DNA from: Gentiana macrophylla
Lineage: Eukaryota > Streptophyta > Magnoliopsida > Gentianales > Gentianaceae
Assembly (NCBI GenBank): GCA_026214975.1
Contig: CM047805.1
Coordinates: forward strand, 185,133,333 to 185,197,332
DNA length: 64,000 nucleotides
Reading direction: 5' to 3'
Part shown: piece after piece, positions 56,800 to 64,000 of the stretch
Position numbering within the stretch: the stretch's first letter is position 1
How the letters are laid out: each line of letters starts with the position of its first letter
Translations under genes and position numbers: made by a program
The notes under the pieces: generated by a model
The model's database searches: none
Seen by the model: only the letters and a program-made list of their open reading frames with translations
Told to the model about the DNA's origin: nothing

Positions 56800-57726
56800 C
56801 AAAAACAAAAGCCTGCACTTTTTGCATTTTATAAGTCTGAGATATTCAAGGCCAGATCAGTTCATTGACATTCGCATTAAATCCACAACCGTAAACGAGG
56901 AAAAATTCATTGATCGTGGAGACTTTCTCGCATAACCGCGTGAAGATTTAATCGGGGCAATAAAGCTTTAAGGAAAGCGTTCTACGCACCCCAGTCTAAT
57001 CAATAATTTTTCTTATTTACTTATGCTTTGTGTCGTTCGATTTTCTGTGCATATTGTTGTGTTGTTGTGTGTATAGATGTGAAATACATATTTATAAAAT
57101 TAATTCTTCATCTATGTTGTTCAACATTTCTTTTTTCTATTTGGAAAGTTTCTATAAACGATAAAAACAGATTATTATAAACGAAATCAAACAACTAATT
57201 TTTCCTACAAGCTTAAGACTTTATTTTGATTCATGTGTTAATAATCTGATTCGTGTGTAATCTGTTTGATGTGCATATACTTTTGTAAAACTTTGAACAC
57301 TGAATTGCATCTGCAATTTTGGAAAAATAACATAGAGAAAAGTTGTAGTAATACAAACAATTTTTACACATTTTTCAGGAAAATGACACGACTAACTAAA
57401 TTGTTTTCAAGGCTAAAATACTTTGTAATTACTACGTATTTTCTGAAAACTCGAAGAATAAAAGTTGTTTCTAAGGTGTTATAGATTACAAATCGGTTTG
57501 TATTATTTGTTAAAAGTGTCCGTGAATTTTTAAAACAACTTTAGAAAAAGTTGAAGCAAAAAATTCATGTTTAATCGGATGCTTATTAGTTAAATGTGGT
57601 ACAACAACATGCTTATTTGCGAATCTTTCGATAAATTTATTTTACATGATGTGTGCGATCTTAAACATCTTCTAAAATATATTGATATCAATTCTGAAGA
57701 TGTGAAATGACTAATAGAAAAAGAAA
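56800..57726. mobile_element. Copia LTR/leader-like debris
   Basis: The leader-like stretch AAAATACTTTGTAATTACT...ATTTTCTGAAAACTCGAAG...AAAGTTGTTTCTAAGGTGTT (57415-57535) recurs at 58930-59045, just before the gag remnant. The two were probably parts of one retrotransposon leader, split by the element at 57727-58695. A U5-like segment may lie at 56820-57060. The boundaries are uncertain. Confidence 0.4.
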
Positions 57727-58695
57727 AATGTTAACAGCACCCCATCTATTTTACTTTGGCACCACAAATTAGATAGCACCACACCACCTCCTTAAATTCT
57801 ACTCGGCCACCACACTTTTTATTATGATATTAACACACTTTATTGGCACCCCACTTTTAATGGTCATATCTACAATCACACCACATTTTTTTTAACTATA
57901 TCCAATCCAAAAAAAAAAAAAAAAACCATATTCATCTTCTTCAACCCATCTTCATCCTCCTTTTCTCTTCATCTTCATCCCCACCTCACCTTCACATTTT
58001 CATTCCTCCGCTTCACCACTTCCGCCTCAAGATAGCTTTGTTAGTGAACCAACAAACCCTCAATCTCAGATCGAGTGTTTTTGCTTCTCCTCTCCTTTTT
58101 TTTCAACCATTCTTTTTCCTCCGCTTGCAATAGCCACCCTCAACTTCCATGGCAGCCACACCAAGCTCCAACCGACCAACCCATATATACTCTTATTCCC
58201 GCAACACGATTTAACTCCCAAATCATGTACACATTCCCCACGCTTCGAGGATAAATTATTATTCATTTTGAAAGAGAAGGGAAGAATTCCCTTAAAATCA
58301 GCAGTCCTGAGTGTCTTCTTAATTTTTTATTTTTTTTACCATCAAACACCTATTACAACTAAAAACATAAGAAACTAAATAAGGTTATGAGTTTTTGGTT
58401 GAGTGGGAGGAAGAGGGCTCGGAGGACTTAAGAAGAAGACGGCGACGGCAAGGTTGGACGGTTTCGGGCACAAAGATCTGTTTTTTATTTGTTTTGTTTT
58501 GTTTTTTTGTTTAGGTAATAAGGATTGGTAAAAGTAAAATAGCTTTGGATTTAATGATATGTTATGTTAGAGATGTGGTGTTCAAGTAGATTAAAGTTGT
58601 GCAAAAAAATTGATGTGGTGTCATTTTAGATTGTTGTTTTATGATTTGATGGGGTGCCGATGGTAAAGTGACCGTGGTGTCAATAACAACACTCT
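57727..58695. mobile_element. TIR element inserted in the copia leader
   Basis: The left end TGTTAACAGCACCCCATCTA, with TTTTACTTTGGCACCACAAA, corresponds in inverted form to the right end AGTGTTGTTATTGACACCAC, with ACTTTACCATCGGCACCCCA. The inverted repeats are imperfect over about 90 bp. AGAAAAA lies on both sides as a possible target duplication. The interior (58070-58270) shows no recognised protein. Superfamily uncertain. Confidence 0.5.
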
Positions 58696-59140
58696 TAGAA
58701 AAAATCCGCAACATGAAATTGTGGAAAAATATGATGCTTTTGTGTAAAAATGCACTTGTTGTCTTGTATAGTTTACATGTAAAAAATCACTTAACATGAT
58801 TTTCGTGTTAATATTATTCTACAAGTATGTGAGTATAGTTTACATGTAACAAAAATCTACAATTTGGTTGAAAAAATTGTTGTCCCGACAAATATTAATA
58901 TAGTCATGACTTTTTGAAAAATTGCTTGTAGTCCAAAATACTTTGTAAATACTCGTTCATTTCTGAAAAGTTAAAGAACGAAAGTTGTTTATTTGGTGTT
59001 GTAGATTACAAAAATGTTCATGTTATGTGTTTAAAATGTTCCTGAATTTTTAAAATTACGATATACCAATATCGGGAAAAGCGTGCATAACAAAGTCTGT
59101 TTTGCAACTTTGAATGTTGATCTTCTGTTTATAAACAGAA

Positions 59141-59719
59141 ATGGAAGGAACATTCGAAACAACTCCTTTGTCGTTTGTGCAACATGTTGTTGTGCAAGGA
59201 ACGAGTTCGTCTCACCATGAAAAACCGGAGAAGTTCAACGGGCAGAACTTCAAAAAGTGGCATTAGAAAATGCTATTCTATATGACTATGGAATACAAGA
59301 TGGTGGAATCCAAAACCGTTGTTAGCCAAATGGAAGAGTTGCATATAATTTTCTCTGAGTGTCTCGAGGAAGGATTGGCTATTAATGAACCATTCCAAGT
59401 AGCTGCAATAATTGGGAAACTTCCACTTTCATAGAGATATTTCAAAAATTTATTGAAGCATAAAAACAAGGAGATAACTATGAATAAGTTGGTGGTGAAA
59501 CTAAGGGTTGAAGAAAACAACCGGCTACTTGACAGAGGAGGGAACTTTGGACAATCCAAGGCAAATTTGGTGGAGTCCAGTTCCGGTGAAAATAATGGCA
59601 AAGGCCAAAAAAGAAAATTCAAGCGTGAAAATTCCAAGGGCAATCAAGAGGCTAAGCCATTTAATGGTAAATGCTTTAATTGCGGAAAACAAGGACACCA
59701 CAGGAATAAATGCCGATAG
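59141..59719 (+). pseudogene. Ty1/copia gag remnant with zinc knuckle
   Basis: One frame from ATG 59141 to the TAG at 59717-59719 includes KPEKFNGQNFKKWH (gag start), then MVESKTVVSQMEELHIIFSE after an internal deletion of roughly 70 residues. Next come NKLVVKLRVEENNRLL, a basic Asn/Lys linker and the zinc knuckle CFNCGKQGHHRNKC (CX2CX4HX4C). Two in-frame TAG codons break it. Protease and the rest of pol do not follow. Confidence 0.85.
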
Positions 59720-60269
59720 CCTCGGAAGATTTATGAATTTGAATTTAAATTCATGGGTTGTAATAAACAATTTATACATTATTGTGTGTAATATTTGTAT
59801 AAATTTGTATGTAGATGTTTATGTAAACACCTTAATGGTTGTGAGGATAAGTTATTATGAATATATGTACAATATGTTGTTGTTATATTCATATTAATTA
59901 TAGATTTGCTTTCGGTTTTGTGATGTACATTTCAAGATGTAAAGACGAAGTTGTTTATGCGTTTGTTGATACATTTAAATCATAATAAAAGGTTAATCAA
60001 TTAATGGTGATCAAGGTGGAAAAGTGTGATTCAAGATTTAATGAATTTTGTTTTGGTACCGACAACATTCTTCAAATCGTTGAACTATACGTACCTTAAT
60101 CAGTTAATATTGCGAAATGATGATTAACTTGAGGTTTACCCAAAACTTGTGGGGGAGAAAAATATCTTCTGTACTGAAACTTCATCAGATTCTTGGAAAT
60201 GTGGGGGTAATTGGTAAATGAAATTTACCTAAATAAAGTGATGCAACGAAAGCAAAAATCGAAAGGGAT
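59720..60269. other. Non-coding part of the deleted copia element
   Basis: AT-rich. Two purine tracts, TGTGGGGGAGAAAA (about 60148) and AAATGTGGGGGTAA (about 60199), could be polypurine tracts of LTR elements, but no matching LTR start was found. Confidence 0.35.
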
Positions 60270-60700
60270 TTGAATTATTTCAAAATTCCTTGGAAAGATA
60301 TTGCGTGTGGCTTACAACCTATCACTGTTATTAGAATGCAATAGTTGTAAGTGATAGAACAAGCACACAGTAATCTGGAAAAGGGTAAGTTAAGATTCAT
60401 ATCTCGTAGACACAATACCATTTAAGAATGATCTCTAATGATTTGATTTCCTCGACTGTATAAAGTCGAAGCAGAATCTTGCGGATCTAATTATAAAAAG
60501 GTTTAGGAGATCGAGTGTCAAATTTTGACAAACGGAATGGGACTGAAGCCTATTACGCATGTTCATTTATAATGGTAACCCAACCATAGTGACTAGAAAT
60601 CCAAAATCATGGTTCAAAAGAGACAACTAAGTTATGAGAGACAGTTAGCACTTACCCATTCTGTTAGAACAAAAGTGTTGTCTGCTGAAGGTTTAGGTTA
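60270..60700 (+). pseudogene. Ty1/copia RNase H C-terminal remnant
   Basis: Broken peptides read LRFISRRHNTI, then (frameshifted) KVEAESCGSNYKKV and NGMGLKPITHVH, then NPTIVTRNPKSWFKRDN. These match the end of copia RNase H (RHNxxRxL...VKSxDNLADPLTKGL...GMGLKP) and the short tail before the 3' LTR. Several stops. It lies 5' of the LTR that starts at 60936. Confidence 0.6.
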
Positions 60701-60935
60701 ATCATAAAGCTTTTAATGATTCATGTATCTTGGTTAAGCCAAGTGGGGTTTTGCAGAGTACTCTTTATAGGAAGTCACCTATATAAGTGGGAGTGGGGCC
60801 TCTTCTGTGAGAATTTGAGGGTTGAATTCTCTAACACACTTTTTGAAACCAAGGTGTTCCAGGGCCGAAATGGACACAACCATGAGAACTTTGAGAAGGT
60901 CATGGGGTCTATTTTGTGGGCATCATTGTCTAGGC

Positions 60936-62609
60936 TGTTGGAAGTAGCGCCCGAAAGACAGATTTTATTTCATCTTATTATTTGCTTTGTGCTTATATTT
61001 AATACACTGCTGAAAACACCAAGTAGTATCATATGTAGCCATATAACTTAGTGTGTGTCACACATGAGGATTAAGTTTATGGTGATACACTTGAACTATT
61101 AGTCCGTGGTGAACTTAATCAAAGTATGGGGTCTATTGATTAAACCACCATTAATCATGAACACTTTTTGGTGTGTGACCGCCTTATCCGGACCGTGACA
61201 TTGGTTGTCTAAGTGGGGCATTTATATATGATGAGAGTCATATAGGACTGGACCGATTTAATCTGCGTTTCTCATATAATTCCGTGATTGAGAAACCTTA
61301 TTAAATCACAAGATGATCATATATGGATTAACCTTAATCCTGAAGTGATTACCGACTCCTACTTGTTTCAGGAAAGGGTTTGATGTGTTCATTAAGGATC
61401 GCTAAGAGTCGCGGTCCGAATCACTTTCACGTTGGCACTATTCTGGAATGAGTGAGAAGTGTGTGTCTCACAGATATGGAATCCATTCCTTCCTGTGGGA
61501 AGTAGAAAGACAATCCCCTTATTTGTTAATCCTAGAAACTGATCGATCCGCGGAGTTCGTATTGGTTATGAACTAATTGATCACTAGTGGGTTAATGGTA
61601 AATAAGGATAAGATGTATTGAAGAAGGTTTACGGAAATAATCCTGCTTCGTTACGGATAGTCTATAGAGGGTTAGTCTGTATGTAATGATTATATCGATG
61701 GACACTTATCGACTCGACGTTTTGAGAATAAGTTATATCTATAATCAATAGAGTTCAGTCTCGGATTTATGGTGGTGTAATTCCGAAATTAATAAGTTGA
61801 GTATAAATATTTTGTACGATGAATATTTTATTCAATTTATTGTAGCTACTGGTTATAGGTCTATGGTCCCCGGGTTGGCTCCTAACAAGCGGGTGTTTTC
61901 TCGTTTTATGGAACCTCGAGAATAAATTAAATAGTTAGTCTATTTAATGAATATGCAATATTATTTATTTAGTAAATAATATGTAAAATAGAAAAGACAT
62001 TTTCTATTAAAATTGATGATATAAGTGGCGCCTACATTTTGTGATAAATTAGGAAAAGAAATTTTCCTAGATTATGTCACATGTGTAATTAGTTAATTAT
62101 TTATTTGTTGGATAATTAATGGAAAAGAGATAAGAGATTGTTTTTTTTGTGAATTATCTCTTATCTTATGACAAATATCTTTTCCTTATGGGAATAGGTA
62201 ATTGTGGTGTAAAAAAGATAACTCTCTTTACTAATTATTTTCCTATATAAACAGAGTTCCTCCCAACACAATGACACACTTTAATTGGCTCCAAATTATA
62301 ATAAAAGGAAGAGAAAAATTAGTGTCTCGTTCTAGTCATTAAGAGAAGAAAAACCTAGGGTTTTTCTTGGAGCATATTCGAGGAGGTTCTACGGCGAGGA
62401 TCGACGTCCACCAGTCGTCGTTTGGAGATACAATCCGTAAGATCACGGCTTCTCCCTTTATTATGCGAATCATATCGTGGTAAAATCGTAAACGAATCTA
62501 ATTCGTAGCTTTCGCTGTGCAAAATCGAGTGTCTCGATCGGTGCTGTGAATCAGATCTGACGATCCAATTATGGATCGGATCCAGATTCGGGTTTCTGTA
62601 TATCCAGCA
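60936..62609 (+). mobile_element. Copia-type LTR (1.67 kb)
   Basis: It starts TGTTGGAAGTAGCGCCCGAA and ends GTATATCCAGCA, with a TATA box CCTATATAAACAGAG at about 62243. It is related over its whole length to the antisense LTR at 25543-23712. Shared words include GCCCGAAAGACA, GTGGGGCATTTATATATGAT, GGACTGGACCGATTT, CATTCCTTCC and TTATTTGTTAATCCTAGAAA. A PBS follows directly. Confidence 0.8.
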
Positions 62610-62611
62610 TG

Positions 62612-62629
62612 TGGTATCGGAGCCAGGTT
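62612..62629 (+). promoter_or_regulatory. Primer-binding site
   Basis: TGGTATCGGAGCCAGGTT lies two bases after the LTR. It differs at one position from the initiator tRNA-Met PBS TGGTATCAGAGCCAGGTT of plant copia elements. Confidence 0.85.
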
Positions 62630-62910
62630 AAGGCGGTTTTGCGATCTTGATTGCATAATTAATTAATAAGGAGTGGAATAGAATAAAAAAATTGCATCTT
62701 TTAATTTAATTTATGCGATTGAATGTTTGGTTGACGAGATGGATTGGGGTTGGTACCTGTTTACCGTTAGATCTATTATAAACCCGTTTTTCGGGTATAG
62801 GATATCATGTAATTTAATTTTGCAATTTAATTTTCTGCAATCTACAATATATTTTTTTTTTCCGGCCGGCACCCATTTATTTACTGGGACCCAGTCTTCA
62901 TCAGATCAAT

Positions 62911-62976
62911 GAGCTAACACAGTGGTCAAGTCATATATTCAATTGCGCGCAGACCCAAGTTCGAATCCCCTTGACC
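62911..62976 (+). other. tRNA-like (Pol III box) segment in the leader
   Basis: GAGCTAACACAGTGGTCAAG (A-box-like) and GTTCGAATCCCC (good B box, 62959) are about 40 bases apart, with GGTCAAG/CTTGACC able to pair. It looks like a tRNA-derived SINE head or fossil tRNA piece. It is not a foldable intact tRNA. Confidence 0.4.
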
Positions 62977-63183
62977 AGATTAATTTTAAAAAAAATTTTG
63001 ATTTGTTTTTCGGTTCAATAAATAAATAAATAAATACGAACGAAAAAAAATAAAATATGAACGGAAATTTGTTTTCTTTTTCGGTTCAACAAAAAAAAAA
63101 CGAACGAAAAAAAATTAAAATACGACCGGGAAAAAAAACGAAAACAAATACAAAAGGGGAAAAAGGGGCGGATGCTGCTGCTT

Positions 63184-63240
63184 GGATTCAAACTCGGGTG
63201 GTGATGAAGGAAGAAGGAGACTCTTACCAACTCGGCTGGA
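63184..63240 (-). other. Second tRNA-like (Pol III box) segment, opposite strand
   Basis: On the minus strand, GCCGAGTTGGTAAGAGTC (A-box-like) and ACCCGAGTTTGAATCC (B-box-like) are in the right order, with short spacing. Same interpretation as the segment at 62911-62976. Confidence 0.35.
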
Positions 63241-64000
63241 GCAGTTTTTGATAAAGGAACTAGAGCGGAAAATACAATACCTGAGCTGGCTGAAGAAAAT
63301 AGTAGATTAATATTTTTTTTATGCTTAGGGTTCATTCAATTTATAGACTAGATGCGGGAAGTGCAACTATCCATCTCAAATGGTTTATTTTTCGCATTTA
63401 TTTTCTTGTATGATTATTTATGTGATATAATCATGTCATGCATCATATTCATGAATTTCACTTCTAGCATATGCATACATGTAGAAAATTAATATTGACA
63501 TTGATTAGACATGTATGAAAACGATAATTAATTTAGATTAATAATAAATCAAATTAATTAAGAAAACGGAATTTTATCGGGAAATAAAATTCACATGATA
63601 AAAATAAAAATTTACTCGGTAAGTTTGTTTTTGGGATCTAAAATTCTTTGAGAATTTCGATTATGTAGTGTTTACATAAATAGAATTTTATTAATCAAAA
63701 TTTGGAAAATCGTGAAAAGATTGGACACTAACTAGACGGTATTTGGAACCGATAAGTTGGTGATTGCTTTTCATGATTTATTATTTTTCGATTATTGGAA
63801 AAATTCTGAGATCCTAATTTTTTATCATGACAAGATTAGGACTTTAAAATTCTTTAGTGAATTTTAATTGTGTAGTGTCTACACAAGGATTTTCTATCGA
63901 AAAAATTGGAAAATCATGAATATAGTGTCGCTAGTTAGACGGTATTTGGAACCGATAAATTAGTGGGAGCTTTAAATTTTGTGATTTATTGTTTTTCGAA

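Larger units (their letters stand above)
62630..64000 (+). mobile_element. Leader of a copia element running off the window
   Basis: A long untranslated leader after the PBS. GATGGATTGGGGTTGGTAC and GTTAGATCTATTATAA are shared with the leader at about 23540-23590 (minus). A near-direct repeat, GACGGTATTTGGAACCGATA, occurs at 63736 and 63939 with similar flanks, a ~200-bp tandem duplication. Gag would lie beyond base 64000. Confidence 0.6.

Overview
This is nuclear DNA from a flowering plant, most likely a eudicot. It is AT-rich, its genes are spaced far apart and interrupted by GT-AG introns, and the space between them is filled with plant-type transposons: Stowaway, Tourist, hAT and Mutator-like MITEs, Ty1/copia and Ty3/gypsy LTR elements, and L1-type LINE remnants. 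No bacterial, organellar or viral gene block is visible. The species cannot be named from the sequence alone.

Five host genes are supported. (1) A NOPCHAP1-like snoRNP-assembly chaperone gene, CDS 15323-16479 (+), with a 5-codon first coding exon and a MITE in its intron. (2) A TOL5-type TOM1-like (VHS+GAT) ubiquitin-cargo adaptor gene, CDS 29960-31495 (+). (3) A phytocyanin (uclacyanin-like) gene, 36106-35260 (-), with an intact copper domain but a frame-broken Pro/Ser-rich tail. (4) and (5) Two tandem glycoside hydrolase family 3 beta-glucosidase genes with identical nine-exon layouts, at 41712-48912 and 52686-56362 (+). The downstream GH3 copy is intact (628 codons). The upstream copy has a 4.2-kb TE-filled first intron and a 71-bp tandem duplication in exon 6 that breaks the frame, unless a cryptic donor is used.

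Layout. 0-6 kb: repeats, a degenerate TM/coiled-coil coding remnant, two captured gene fragments, and a GC-rich region with a ~58-bp tandem array whose units each carry a TATA-like box. 6-11.3 kb: MITEs and a directly duplicated ~1.5-kb segment (copies A and B) that acts as a natural empty-site record for three later MITE insertions. 11.5-13.3 kb: a solo copia-type LTR. 13.8-14.3 kb: a LINE remnant. 14.5-16.8 kb: NOPCHAP1-like gene. 17.7-28.3 kb: a nest of LTR elements. It holds a 5'-truncated Ty3/gypsy Tat-lineage element (RT, RNase H, second RNase H, integrase, 75-bp tandem repeats and the antisense ORF typical of Tat), broken by an antisense copia LTR with PBS and leader that abuts the antisense ORF start. 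Further gypsy and copia LTR pieces follow. 29-31.7 kb: TOL gene. 33.3-35.3 kb: a solo gypsy-type LTR touching the 3' end of the phytocyanin gene. 36-41 kb: MITEs, a gypsy LTR fragment, a LINE 3' end and a dispersed AT-rich repeat. 41.7-56.4 kb: the GH3 pair with MITEs between and inside. 56.8-64 kb: deleted copia remnants (gag zinc-knuckle piece, RNase H end), then a 1.67-kb LTR directly followed by a PBS and a long leader that runs off the window.

The host genes share no pathway except the two GH3 paralogues. The strongest unusual signals are the copia-LTR/antisense-ORF junction, the GH3 exon-6 duplication with a frame-restoring donor, the paralogous empty sites, the LTR shared between two internal regions, and a hairpin-bearing repeat found upstream of three of the genes.
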